A stretch of DNA of 64,000 nucleotides, from positions 1-64,000 of the forward strand of contig NZ_JAMZNK010000005.1 of the NCBI RefSeq assembly GCF_027980145.1, written 5' to 3'. The notes beneath the pieces were generated by a model. It was not told the DNA's origin, did not search any database, and was given only the letters and a program-made list of their open reading frames with translations. Below, in pieces: positions 7,329 through 16,640 of the stretch (its first letter is position 1; each line of letters begins with the position of its first letter). A program made the position numbers and the translations under genes. The DNA is from Flavobacterium azizsancarii. GTDB lineage: Bacteria; Bacteroidota; Bacteroidia; Flavobacteriales; Flavobacteriaceae.

Positions 7329-9728
7329 ATGATTACAAATACATCATTAGAATATAAAGGCGATTTATATCCCTCAAAAATTGTTTCGTTTGAACATGAA
7401 GGAGATTCTATATTTTTTAATACAGACAATAAAGTAATATTAAAAGTTACAATTCTAAGGGACAGTTTGATCCGTTTTCGTTTTACTACAAAAGGCTATT
7501 TCAGTAACGATTTTTCATATGCAATTGATAAATCGCAGTTACATGGTTATAATTTTTTAGAACTTACAGAAGAAGAAACTTATTTCCAGATCAGAACAAG
7601 TAAAGTAAAATGTAAAATTCAGAAAATCGATCTTCGTTTGTCTATTTATGATTTAAATGATCTTTTAATCCTGGAGGACGAACTTGGCTTTCATTGGGAA
7701 GAGAGCTATGAATACGGTGGAAATATCGTAAAAATGAGTAAATCTTCTAAAGACGGAGAATGTTTTTACGGATTAGGAGATAAAGCCACGCAAATGAATT
7801 TAAAAGGCAAAAGACTTGAAAATTTTGCCACAGATCAATATGCTTATCAAAAAGAACAAGATCCTTTATATAAAGTAGTTCCTTTTTATATAGGACTGCA
7901 AAACAAACAATCTTACGGTATTTTCTTCGACAATACCTTTAGAACTTTTTTTGATTTTTGTCAGGAAAGAAGAAATGTTACCAGCTTTTGGGCAGAAGGT
8001 GGCGAAATGAATTATTATTTTGTTTACGGTCCTCAAATGCAAGATGTTGTTACGACATACACAGACTTAACGGGTAAGCCTGAATTACCGCCACTTTGGG
8101 TTTTGGGATATCATCAATGCAAATGGAGTTATTATCCTGAAAGTAAAGTAAAAGAAATTACGTCAAAATTTAGAGAATTAAAAATTCCTTGCGATGCCAT
8201 TTATCTGGATATTGATTATATGGAAGGGTTTCGATGTTTTACATGGAATAAAGATTATTTTCCTGATCCAAAACGAATGGTGGCTGAATTAGCGGAAGAT
8301 GGTTTTAAAACTGTCGTAATTATCGATCCGGGAATCAAAATAGATAAGGATTACTGGGTTTATCAGGAAGCTTTAGAAAAAGATTATTTCTGTAAAAGAG
8401 CCGATGGACCTTATATGAAAGGAAAAGTATGGCCGGGAGAATGTAATTTTCCAGATTATACAAATCCCGTAGTTAGAGAATGGTGGGCGGGATTATTTAA
8501 AGAATTAATTTCAGATATTGGTGTAAAAGGAGTTTGGAACGATATGAATGAGCCTGCAGTTATGGAGGTGCCAAATAAAACATTTCCAATGGATGTTCGC
8601 CACGATTACGACGGAAATCCTTGTAGCCATAGAAAAGCACATAATATTTATGGTACACAAATGGCAAGAGCGACCTATCATGGCGTGAAGCGCTTTGCAT
8701 ATCCTAAACGTCCTTTTGTAATAACGAGATCTGCATATTCAGGAGCACAACGTTATACTTCGTCGTGGACAGGAGATAATGTCGCAACCTGGGAACATTT
8801 GTGGCTTGCTAATATTCAGGTACAAAGAATGTGTATTTCCGGAATGGGATTTACAGGTTCAGATATTGGAGGTTTTGCTGAGCAGCCAACCGGAGAATTA
8901 TACGCACGATGGATTCAGTTAGGAGTATTTCATCCTTTTTGCAGAACACATTCATCCGGGGACCATGGCAATCAGGAACCTTGGGCTTTTGATGAAGAAG
9001 TGATTAATATTACCAGAAAGTTCGTTAGTCTTCGCTATCAATTATTGCCTTATTTGTATACCATGTTCTGGCAATATATTGAAGAAGGAATTCCAATGTT
9101 GAAACCATTGGTATATTATGATCAGGACGATACGCAAACGCATTATCGTAACGATGAATTCATTTTTGGAAATCAAATATTAGTATGCCCAATTCTTGAA
9201 CCTAATGCTGTAGGTAGACGTATGTATATCCCAAGAGGTGAATGGTATAACTATTGGACAAATGAGTTTTCTACAGGAGGAAGAGAAGTATGGGTAGATA
9301 CAAAATTTGACGAAATTCCACTATTTGTAAAAGCAGGTGCAATAATACCAAAATATCCTGTTCAGCAATATGTTGGCGAACTTGAATTTGATGAATTAAC
9401 ACTTGATTTATACTTTAAAAACGGTAAAGAAAAATCAGTAGTTTATGAAGATGCCCAAGATGGTTACGACTATAAAAAAGGTAGATACAGCTTCTTGTCT
9501 TTTCGAACTATTGGTAAAGAAAAAGAACTTATAATTCAACTTCATAAAGAAGGAAAATACGATACACCTTACTCAAAATATAAAATCAATTTAATTGGAT
9601 TGCCATTTAAAGTAACAGAAATTGAAATCGACAATGAAAAGGTTGCATTTGACGCCATCGCTTTTGAAGAGAATCATTTCTTACTGGTTGATAAAGAGTT
9701 CAATGAACTTCATATTATTGGAGAGTAA
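7329..9728 (+). CDS. Alpha-glucosidase, glycoside hydrolase family 31
   Basis: A retaining glucosidase expected to release glucose from the ends of maltodextrin or glycogen-type chains. The 799 residues have an N-terminal beta-sandwich, then the GH31 barrel. The nucleophile is D405 in GVWNDMNEPAV and the acid/base is D483 in SSWTGDNVATW. Other family marks are PLWVLGYHQCKWSYY, YLDIDYM and FTGSDIGGF. A beta-sandwich tail closes the protein. No signal peptide is visible, which points to a cytoplasmic enzyme. It sits 200 bp downstream of glgB behind a probable terminator, so it is likely its own unit but in the same pathway, degrading the polymer that GlgABC makes. Confidence 0.93.
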   Translation: MITNTSLEYKGDLYPSKIVSFEHEGDSIFFNTDNKVILKVTILRDSLIRFRFTTKGYFSNDFSYAIDKSQLHGYNFLELTEEETYFQIRTSKVKCKIQKIDLRLSIYDLNDLLILEDELGFHWEESYEYGGNIVKMSKSSKDGECFYGLGDKATQMNLKGKRLENFATDQYAYQKEQDPLYKVVPFYIGLQNKQSYGIFFDNTFRTFFDFCQERRNVTSFWAEGGEMNYYFVYGPQMQDVVTTYTDLTGKPELPPLWVLGYHQCKWSYYPESKVKEITSKFRELKIPCDAIYLDIDYMEGFRCFTWNKDYFPDPKRMVAELAEDGFKTVVIIDPGIKIDKDYWVYQEALEKDYFCKRADGPYMKGKVWPGECNFPDYTNPVVREWWAGLFKELISDIGVKGVWNDMNEPAVMEVPNKTFPMDVRHDYDGNPCSHRKAHNIYGTQMARATYHGVKRFAYPKRPFVITRSAYSGAQRYTSSWTGDNVATWEHLWLANIQVQRMCISGMGFTGSDIGGFAEQPTGELYARWIQLGVFHPFCRTHSSGDHGNQEPWAFDEEVINITRKFVSLRYQLLPYLYTMFWQYIEEGIPMLKPLVYYDQDDTQTHYRNDEFIFGNQILVCPILEPNAVGRRMYIPRGEWYNYWTNEFSTGGREVWVDTKFDEIPLFVKAGAIIPKYPVQQYVGELEFDELTLDLYFKNGKEKSVVYEDAQDGYDYKKGRYSFLSFRTIGKEKELIIQLHKEGKYDTPYSKYKINLIGLPFKVTEIEIDNEKVAFDAIAFEENHFLLVDKEFNELHIIGE

Positions 9729-9814
9729 GTAAATTTTGGTATTTTCCTGATTAATTATGTAAATCATAAAGTAATAATAATTGTATTTTTGTGTGTTTTA
9801 AAAATATATCGATC

Positions 9815-10627
9815 ATGAAAAAACAATTAATATTGGGAATTTTTACAGCTGTTTTGATAGTTGGTTGCGCTACAAATCCTGTTACAGGAAAGAAAAACCT
9901 AAATTTCGTTTCAAACAGTGAATTGTTTCCGTCCTCTTTTCAACAGTATAATACTTTTATAACAGAAAATAAAGTTATAACAGGTACTGCAGATGCAAAA
10001 AGAGTAGAAGCAGTTGGAATGAGAATTAAAGCTGCTGCAGAAAAATACCTGACATTTTTAGGACAGTCGCAATACTTAAAAGATTATCGATGGGAGTATA
10101 AATTAGTTGACAGTAAAGAAGTGAATGCCTGGTGTATGCCTGGTGGAAAAATTGTTGTGTATTCAGGAATTTTACCTATTACTCAAAATGATGCAGGTTT
10201 AGCCACAGTTATGGGTCACGAAGTTTCGCACGCATTAGCCAACCACGGAGCACAAAGAATGAGTGCCGCACAATTGCAACAAATTGGCAGCGCCGCATTA
10301 GATGCTGCAACAAGCACAAAATCTGAGGTAACCAGACAAATATTTGCTCAAGCTTACGGTGTTGGTTCTGAAGTAGGAGTGATGCTTCCGTTTAGCAGAA
10401 GTAATGAAACTGAAGCTGATAAAATAGGATTAACCTTAATGGCAATTGCAGGATATAATCCGGATGATGCAATTGCATTCTGGACTAGAATGTCTGCTAA
10501 ATCTGGGGCTGGAGGTACACCTGAATTCATGAGTACACACCCCTCTGACGCAACAAGAATTGCAAATATAAGATCGCTAATTCCGGAAGCAAAAGCAACA
10601 GCACTAAAAGTAGGAGTTATAAAATAA
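9815..10627 (+). CDS. M48-family metalloprotease lipoprotein
   Basis: A secreted zinc protease of the BepA/LoiP type, likely acting on outer membrane proteins in the periplasm. The ATG at 9815 gives MKKQLILGIFTAVLIVGCATNPVTG, a lipoprotein signal with lipobox IVGC; a GTG further upstream (9791) would spoil this signal. Zinc ligands are H135 and H139 in HEVSH and E198 in NETEAD, the usual M48 arrangement. The product has 270 residues with no TPR region. The sequence TATTTTTG at 9784-9791 fits the Bacteroidota -7 box, though no -33 box was found at the right distance. A terminator follows at 10658. Confidence 0.9.
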   Translation: MKKQLILGIFTAVLIVGCATNPVTGKKNLNFVSNSELFPSSFQQYNTFITENKVITGTADAKRVEAVGMRIKAAAEKYLTFLGQSQYLKDYRWEYKLVDSKEVNAWCMPGGKIVVYSGILPITQNDAGLATVMGHEVSHALANHGAQRMSAAQLQQIGSAALDAATSTKSEVTRQIFAQAYGVGSEVGVMLPFSRSNETEADKIGLTLMAIAGYNPDDAIAFWTRMSAKSGAGGTPEFMSTHPSDATRIANIRSLIPEAKATALKVGVIK

Positions 10628-10657
10628 AAAATATTACATTATTCAATACAAGTTATT

Positions 10658-10690
10658 AAAGCTATTCTTTTAAGAGTAGCTTTTTTTTTG
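10658..10690 (+). terminator. Intrinsic terminator after the M48 gene
   Basis: AAAGCTATTCTT pairs with AAGAGTAGCTTT across a two-base loop (one mismatch) and is followed by a run of T. Confidence 0.8.
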
Positions 10691-10784
10691 TAAAAATTGT
10701 TTATAATTTATTAATGTACGATTTATCAAAATTCTACCTGATTATAATAAAAATTGGATAAATTCGTAGCCTGTTAACAAAACC

Positions 10785-12110
10785 ATGTCTATGAAAAACT
10801 TACAAAAAGGAGATAAAAAACTGCTAAACGCCTGGGCCTTTTATGATTGGGCAAATTCAGTTTATACCCTTACAATTGCATCTGCAGTATTTCCTATTTT
10901 TTACGAAGCCTTATTTGCGAAGCGCGATCATTATATTGATGTTTTTGGCATGCATTTGAAAAACTCGGCTTTGATCAGTTTTATTACAGCGATGGCATTT
11001 TTGTTTGTTTCTTTTATGTCCCCATTATTATCAGGAGTTGCTGATTATGTAGGAAATAAAAAATCTTTCATGAAGTTTTTCTGCTATCTGGGAGCTACAT
11101 CTTGTATCGGATTATATTGGTTTGACCTTGATAATATTTATATCGGATTGGCTTTTTATTTTTTAGGATTAATTGGTTTTTGGGGAAGTTTGGTTTTTTA
11201 CAATTCTTACTTACCGGACATCGCTTTTGAAGAGCAACAAGATAGTATTAGCGCTAAAGGATATTCGTTAGGATATATTGGAAGTGTAATTTTATTGATC
11301 ATCAACCTGGCAATGATTATGAAACCAAAGCTTTTTGGAATTACGGGATCAGACGGGGAAGCAGCAATGAAAGCAATGCGTTATTCGTTTGTAATGGTTG
11401 GTGTCTGGTGGATCGTATTCAGTCAGTATACTTATTATTACTTGCCGAATGGAAGAAAAAATAATAATGAAAAATTAACAAGATCAACTATCTTTAATGG
11501 CTTTAATGAATTAAAGAAGGTTTGGGCATTATTAAAACAAAACATTCCGCTAAAACGTTATTTGGGAGGTTTTTTTGTTTCAAGTATGGCAGTACAGACT
11601 GTATTATTGGTAGCCACCTATTTTGGAGCCCAGGAAATTCAATGGGAGTCTAAAGAAGAATCTACAATTGGTTTGATTGTTAGTATTTTACTGATACAAA
11701 TAATAGCTGTTGCCGGAGCAATATTAACCTCAAAAGCCTCGGCTAAATTTGGAAATATTCCAACCCTGATCGTGATTAACGCTATTTGGGTAGTATTTTG
11801 TGTGATTGTTTATTTTATTTATTTGCCAATCCACTTTTATATTGCCGCAACTATTGCAGGATTTGTAATGGGGGGAATTCAGGCACTGTCGCGTTCTACA
11901 TATTCAAAGTTATTACCTGAAACAGAAGATACAGCTTCCTTTTTTAGTTTTTATGATGTTGCTGAAAAAATAGGAATCGTAATAGGAATGTGTGTTTACG
12001 GAATTATAGATCAAATTACAGGAAGTTCCCGTTCTGCGATTGTTATTTTGGGAATATTCTTTGTCACAGCCATTTTTCTATTGAGAAGAATACCAAAAAA
12101 GGCACTTTAA
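10785..12110 (+). CDS. MFS transporter, UMF1 family (Atg22-like)
   Basis: A 12-segment membrane protein. The start LLNAWAFYDWANSVYTLTI is the typical UMF1 family opening, and FMSPLLSGVADYVGNKK matches the MFS loop 2-3 motif. FVMGGIQALSRSTYSKLLP lies in the C-terminal half. The family is related to yeast vacuolar amino-acid effluxer Atg22; bacterial substrates are largely unknown. Two candidate ATGs lie two codons apart (10785 and 10791). The stop codon is inside the terminator hairpin at 12098-12128, so coding and termination sequence overlap. Confidence 0.88.
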   Translation: MSMKNLQKGDKKLLNAWAFYDWANSVYTLTIASAVFPIFYEALFAKRDHYIDVFGMHLKNSALISFITAMAFLFVSFMSPLLSGVADYVGNKKSFMKFFCYLGATSCIGLYWFDLDNIYIGLAFYFLGLIGFWGSLVFYNSYLPDIAFEEQQDSISAKGYSLGYIGSVILLIINLAMIMKPKLFGITGSDGEAAMKAMRYSFVMVGVWWIVFSQYTYYYLPNGRKNNNEKLTRSTIFNGFNELKKVWALLKQNIPLKRYLGGFFVSSMAVQTVLLVATYFGAQEIQWESKEESTIGLIVSILLIQIIAVAGAILTSKASAKFGNIPTLIVINAIWVVFCVIVYFIYLPIHFYIAATIAGFVMGGIQALSRSTYSKLLPETEDTASFFSFYDVAEKIGIVIGMCVYGIIDQITGSSRSAIVILGIFFVTAIFLLRRIPKKAL

Positions 12111-12128
12111 ATTAATTAAAGTGCCTTT
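12098..12128. terminator. Bidirectional terminator between the UMF1 and GIN genes
   Basis: A 13-bp stem (AAAGGCACTTTAA / TTAAAGTGCCTTT) with a 5-base loop. On the minus strand it is followed by six T. It includes the stop codon of the UMF1 gene and lies 70 bp beyond the convergent GIN-domain gene. Confidence 0.82.
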
Positions 12129-12198
12129 CGGGGATTTAAGTTGTCATGAAACACGACAAAGCTGTATAGTTTGATTGATGATGTTTTTTTTTAGATAA

Positions 12199-12933
12199 TT
12201 ATACTTTTGAGATATTTCCTGAGCCCGAAACTTTTACATCACGTTTTTCAGGATTCCCTGTGTATTTAATATTTCCTGAACCAGAAACTCGTGCAGTTAA
12301 ACTTTCCTTGCAGTTAATTTTGCTGTTTCCAGACCCTGAAACGTTTACATCAACAATTTTTGATTGCAAATCGGTAGTGTCAATATCGCCAGATCCTGAA
12401 AGTTTTGTAGTAAAACTGTCTGCATTTCCTTTTAATTGTACATTTCCTGAACCGCTTAGATTTAATTCTAAAGTATTGGAATCAACAGCAAGATAAAAAT
12501 TTCCTGAACCGGATAATTTAGCAAGAAGCTTATCATTTTTAATAACATCTTTTGACTGAACGTTTCCTGAACCAGATAAAGTCACTTCAGATATTTTTTC
12601 AAATGGTATAGTTACCTGGATCTTTTTACCCATGCTAGGCCTGATATTTATGCCTTTTTCGGTGTAAATTTTCAATACATCTCCTTCAACTTCAACTTTT
12701 ATGGCTGATATTAAGTTCTCTTCCCCTTTAATGATGATCTTTCCTTCTTTTCCTGCTACTAGATCTACATCAAAAGAGCCCGATATTTTTATAGCATCAT
12801 AATCAGCTGTTGTTCTTGTCTCAGTAACGATGTTACCATTTCCTTTCTTTTTATCGTTAGATGACCATTGTGCATTTGCAATAAAAGTTATTAAAAACGC
12901 TCCACACACTAATAATTGAATTGATTTTTTCAT
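12199..12933 (-). CDS. Secreted GIN-domain (DUF2807) protein
   Basis: A 244-residue exported protein with a clear signal peptide (MKKSIQLLVCGAFLITFIANAQ). The rest matches the putative auto-transporter adhesin head GIN domain (DUF2807): FDAIKISGSFDVDLVAG-like opening (here YDAIKISGSFDVDLVAG) and a right-handed beta-repeat body. The motif SGSGN, or SGSGD once, recurs seven times at about 18-25 residue steps, which should stack as turns of a beta helix. It is the last gene of a leftward group: ECF sigma factor, anti-sigma-like protein, DUF4097-like protein, GIN protein. Its function is not established; surface or periplasmic stress protein is the working guess. Confidence 0.85.
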   Translation of the reverse strand: MKKSIQLLVCGAFLITFIANAQWSSNDKKKGNGNIVTETRTTADYDAIKISGSFDVDLVAGKEGKIIIKGEENLISAIKVEVEGDVLKIYTEKGINIRPSMGKKIQVTIPFEKISEVTLSGSGNVQSKDVIKNDKLLAKLSGSGNFYLAVDSNTLELNLSGSGNVQLKGNADSFTTKLSGSGDIDTTDLQSKIVDVNVSGSGNSKINCKESLTARVSGSGNIKYTGNPEKRDVKVSGSGNISKV

Positions 12934-12977
12934 TTTTTTGATTTTTTTGATTTTTATTTTTTGACTGATTTTCGAAA

Positions 12978-14039
12978 CTATTGCCTTTTGGTTAATATTA
13001 CATTACCATAATTAGAATTTACAATGACTTTATTTTGCCCTTTTTTCTTATTGTACCCACTTAATCTTTTTGCATTATTTTTAATTTCACTAACGAAAAC
13101 TTCTAAAGAACTATCACTTTTTATGCTGCCGTACTTTGTATTTATATCAAAATCAAAAGCAAAGTTTGCATTGTATCCCAGCGATACGTTTGTATATCCT
13201 GTATTGATATTTACATTTTTTGATTTCTCATTAAGCGATTCTACATTTATCTTAGAATAAGTTGCATCGATATTCAGGTTGCTCGAAATCTCTGCAATAG
13301 ATATTGTTACATAATTACTGCTGCCAACGAGTGAATTTATTTTTTGAAATTTAAAACTGCCGTAATTCCCTTTGAATTTAATGTTTTGCCCCTCCATTAT
13401 TGAGACGTCAGTATAATTTGCATCGACATTTAAATTTCCGGATTCATTTATTTTTATTCCTGAATAACGTGCTTCAATGTTTCCGTTTTTAATGTAATCA
13501 ATACTCGAGTTTTGGCTGTATCCAATTTCGATTCTATTGCTGTCGCCATTAAGTTTGCCAAGTATGATCTTACCATATTTACAAGAAATATCCGCAGTAG
13601 ATTCTAAATTGAGAGTTGTAATGTTCCCGTATTTATTATTAAGTTTTACAGTTCCGTTTTTAGGAATTTTAATTACATAATTAATTTCAAAACTGTTGCT
13701 GCTTCCTCGGCTTTTTAAGGAGGAATTACCAAGATTTGTTACCGCAGAAACTAAATGTTTAAGAGCAGTAATATCAACATCAATACTATTTAACCGTTCA
13801 TTGACCCAATTTTCATTTCCTCCCGAAACTTTTATTGTAATGTCAACATCGATTTTGTCTTCATCCCATGTACTTACTGTGATGTTCCCATATTTATTAT
13901 CGATGTCTATTCCTGCATTGGAATTGACGATATAGGTTTTTTTGATGTTTTTTTGTTTAGAAATAAAGCTGTCATCATTTGAAAATCCTAATAAAGGAAT
14001 CAAAAGAAATAAGATTAGTATGCTATAATGTTTTTTCAT
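12978..14039 (-). CDS. Secreted DUF4097-like beta-repeat protein
   Basis: The ATG at 14039 is chosen over one 12 codons upstream because it starts directly with a signal peptide (MKKHYSILILFLLIPLLGFSND) and overlaps the preceding gene by 17 bp, which suggests coupling. The 353-residue product repeats short strands with NKYGNI, CKYGKI, ANYTDV, GNYGSF, TKYGSI and SNYGNV, a ladder like that of DUF4097/GIN-type proteins. It has no catalytic motif. Its place between the regulator gene and the GIN gene implies that it is a structural target of the same ECF sigma factor. It may bind the outer surface or sense envelope state, but this is only inference. Confidence 0.78.
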   Translation of the reverse strand: MKKHYSILILFLLIPLLGFSNDDSFISKQKNIKKTYIVNSNAGIDIDNKYGNITVSTWDEDKIDVDITIKVSGGNENWVNERLNSIDVDITALKHLVSAVTNLGNSSLKSRGSSNSFEINYVIKIPKNGTVKLNNKYGNITTLNLESTADISCKYGKIILGKLNGDSNRIEIGYSQNSSIDYIKNGNIEARYSGIKINESGNLNVDANYTDVSIMEGQNIKFKGNYGSFKFQKINSLVGSSNYVTISIAEISSNLNIDATYSKINVESLNEKSKNVNINTGYTNVSLGYNANFAFDFDINTKYGSIKSDSSLEVFVSEIKNNAKRLSGYNKKKGQNKVIVNSNYGNVILTKRQ

Positions 14040-14565
14040 GTGTTGTAGTATTTTTAAATTTTTCATTTTCTTCAATTCTCTGTAATACCGTTTGTAAAAA
14101 AGATATTCGGGTTTGAAGGTTGCTAATCATAGCGTAAATAATCTGTTTGTTTTCGCCATTTTTCTGAACTTCTTTTATAATTTTTGTATAATCAGCATCA
14201 AAAACTTTCATTTGCTTTAACGCGTCATTTATAATTTGTTCATTTTCCGGCGAACTTTTTTCTTTTAATTTAACCAACTCATTATCAATTAAAATACTGA
14301 AGATCGAATCTGTTCTTTGCGTTTCTTTCGATGCGAATTTAAATTCCTTTGGTTTTTCATTATTGTTATAGAACAAAGAGATCCCAAGCAATACTACAAT
14401 CGACGCAGCTATTGCCCAAACGGCATTATTTTTTTTCTTAGGTTGTTTCTTTTTGTTTAATTTGTGTAAGAAATCAACCTGATGGTCAGCATTCATTCTT
14501 TTAACATCCCATTGATTCTCGAATTTTTCAAATAATTGATCTAAATCGTCATTTTCCTTTTTCAT
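14023..14565 (-). CDS. Single-pass membrane protein, probable anti-sigma factor
   Basis: 180 residues with a charged N-terminal cytoplasmic part (MKKENDDLDQLFEKFENQWDV...), one membrane segment at about 47-65 (VWAIAASIVVLLGISLFY), and an exported helical domain rich in Glu/Lys. No zinc-type ZAS motif is seen, so it is not a classic anti-sigma. The position directly after the ECF sigma gene and the topology make an anti-sigma role likely. The 3' end overlaps the DUF4097-like gene by 17 bp. Confidence 0.7.
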   Translation of the reverse strand: MKKENDDLDQLFEKFENQWDVKRMNADHQVDFLHKLNKKKQPKKKNNAVWAIAASIVVLLGISLFYNNNEKPKEFKFASKETQRTDSIFSILIDNELVKLKEKSSPENEQIINDALKQMKVFDADYTKIIKEVQKNGENKQIIYAMISNLQTRISFLQTVLQRIEENEKFKNTTTHEKTL

Positions 14566-14649
14566 ATATCTAAAATTTATTTTTTAATGGTGAATCTGCT
14601 ATCGCTTTTTTAATCATTTGTGCGCACAAACTTTTTGTTTTCAGCAATC

Positions 14650-15204
14650 TCATATCTCCTCTAATTTTTTTCGCAAACTTTCTTTCGCCCTGCTCAATGT
14701 AGTCCGGCAATTGGCATAGGAAATATTTAAAATTTCGCAAATCTCCTCCTGATCATAACCTTCAATGTAAAAGAGCGTTAACACCATCCTGTAATTGTCT
14801 TTTAAACTTAAAATTGAATCCAAGACCTGTTTCACTTTAAGTGAATTCAAATCTATATTTTCAGAAAAGAAGCTGTCGTTTTCTTCTATTTTATATAATG
14901 TTTTACTTAGGTCTTCGACCTGAAACGCATTATTTTTTTTATAAAAGTCAATACTATAATTGACAATTATTTTTTTTAACCATGCTCCAAAAGCTACTTC
15001 TTGTCTGTAATCATTAATTTTTGTAAAAGCCTTAAGAAAACCTTCTTGCATGACGTCTTGTGCAAAATGTTCATCTTTTACAATACGGTAGGCCACATTA
15101 TACATGGCTTTACTGTAACGATTGTAAACTTCGAATTGTGCCTTTTGATTGTTTTCTTTACAAAGCGCGATTAATTCTTCGATATTTTGGTTAGTTATAT
15201 TCAA
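14650..15204 (-). CDS. ECF-type RNA polymerase sigma factor
   Basis: A 184-residue sigma-70 family protein with region 2 (about 22-90: FEVYNRYSKAMYNVAYRIV, DVMQEGFLKAF, FGAWLKKIIVNYSID) and region 4 (about 125-180: LKDNYRMVLTLFYIEGYDQEEICEILNIS, then NCRTTLSRAKESLRK). It leads a leftward group with a membrane anti-sigma candidate and two secreted beta-repeat proteins, an arrangement I recall from many Flavobacteriia. The gap to the next gene is 84 bp. The stimulus is unknown; cell-envelope stress is the usual inference. Confidence 0.9.
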   Translation of the reverse strand: MNITNQNIEELIALCKENNQKAQFEVYNRYSKAMYNVAYRIVKDEHFAQDVMQEGFLKAFTKINDYRQEVAFGAWLKKIIVNYSIDFYKKNNAFQVEDLSKTLYKIEENDSFFSENIDLNSLKVKQVLDSILSLKDNYRMVLTLFYIEGYDQEEICEILNISYANCRTTLSRAKESLRKKLEEI

Positions 15205-15401
15205 GTAATGATTGCTAGTTTTTAATAATGACTTTGCTTTTTTTGATTTGTTACACTTTGGATAAAAATAAATGTATTTTTTTTGATAATAGCTTTAATA
15301 ATTTAGATATGATAAAATTTACAGTTGCAAATCATACTTATTGTAAGATTTTTTACTTAGTTTTGAGCGGTATAATATTTTAACCTTACAATAAATTATT
15401 T

Positions 15402-16400
15402 ATGAAAAAAAAATAAATTTTATTCCTTTTACTTTTTGTTTTAGGAATCTCTTTTAATTCTTGTACCAAAGACTTTGAGGATGGGTTAAATTATAATAAC
15501 GGGAACGGAAATGGTAACGGAAACCCTTCAATTAATACAGGAATCTTTACTGCAACAGTGGGAGGACATGCTTTTGTGGGAGATCAGGTACAAGCTATTG
15601 TAACTGATGATTATGTGGCAATTGAGGGTATTAGATCTTCTAAAGGCGATTTAATTCAAATAATTCTGCCAAGTAATAAAGTAGGAACATATACATGGAA
15701 AAACAGTAACGAAAATGCTGAAAATTTTATATTGGCTTATGCTTTAGAAATTGGAGGAGATGCATTTGCAAGTATATCAGAGGAGGACGCGGCACTTTTT
15801 GAAATTCAGGGATATACAGATACAGCAATAGTTAAAATTACAGATGTAGACAAAGACAAAAAAACTATTTCAGGCACCTTTCAGTTTACAGGATTTAGAG
15901 AGTTGAGCAATAAATAGGGCAGAAACAAAAGTAATTACTAATGGTTCATTTACGAATATATTTTACACACAAATTTACCAATTGAAGAACCTGATCATTT
16001 TCTTACCGCAAAAATAGACGGAGTTGAGTTTATTGAAGACAAAATTGATGTGGCCAGCATAAGTTCCCTGGGAGCTTATCCTTATTACAGTATTGTAGGG
16101 AAAAAGAAAGGCGACAATGCAGACAGTATAGGTGTTAGTATAGATCACTCATACTCAGTTGGAACTTATCCAGCTTCTAGTGTTTTACTAAATGGCGGAG
16201 AGAATACTGTACATGTTGCGAGTGCTTATTGCAGGATAAACGGTACTCTGTATAATTTAGAATCAGGTTCGGTTATTATTACTTCGAAATCTGCAACACG
16301 CATGAAAGGCAGTTATAGTTTTGTTGTTAGTGATTTTGATAAAATTAATAAAAAGTCAATCACAGGATCCTTTGACATTAGTATAGTAGACCTGAATTAG
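15402..16400 (+). pseudogene. Decayed DUF6252-type lipoprotein gene
   Basis: ATG at 15402 is followed by three lysines and then TAA at 15414. In the same frame the next codons encode a lipoprotein signal (ILFLLLFVLGISFNSC) and FTATVGGHAFVGDQ. The reading frame stops again at 15915. A stretch in the +1 frame (15919-15968, AETKVITNGSFTNIFY) continues the protein, and the original frame resumes with NLPIEEPDHFLTAKIDG to 16400. Restored, it is a two-domain DUF6252-like lipoprotein of about 330 residues, with repeated SGTFQFTGF / ITGSFDISIVD ends. The two frame changes cancel. Each lesion can be explained by single-base changes in A runs, so either true decay or sequence error is possible. Confidence 0.75.
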
Positions 16401-16416
16401 TAACTATGCAAAAAAG

Positions 16417-16443
16417 AATCCACCTTTGGGTGGATTTTTTTTT
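16417..16443 (+). terminator. Intrinsic terminator
   Basis: A perfect 8-bp stem AATCCACC / GGTGGATT around TTTG and a long T run, 17 bp after the end of the decayed lipoprotein gene. Confidence 0.9.
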
Positions 16444-16640
16444 GGTAAAACAATTTGATTTTACTAGATTGGCTCGCTAAATAGATAATATATTATCCAT
16501 TTTGGCACAGTGATTGTCTCTTTTAAAGATCTATCTTGTAAATGAGACGCTTAGTATGTTTTTATTACATATTAATGAATCTAAGACTACATTTGAAGTT
16601 AGGATTAAAAATTTAATGACAAAACGACTTATATACTATT

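Noticed and set aside
15558..15917. A separate 119-residue gene
   Set aside because: The coding sequence continues upstream in the same frame through a lipoprotein signal; the GTG is internal, so this is part of a pseudogene.
16484..16497. GATAATATATTATC palindrome as a heat-shock operator for lon
   Set aside because: Chance palindromes are common in AT-rich DNA and no known site of this form was recalled.
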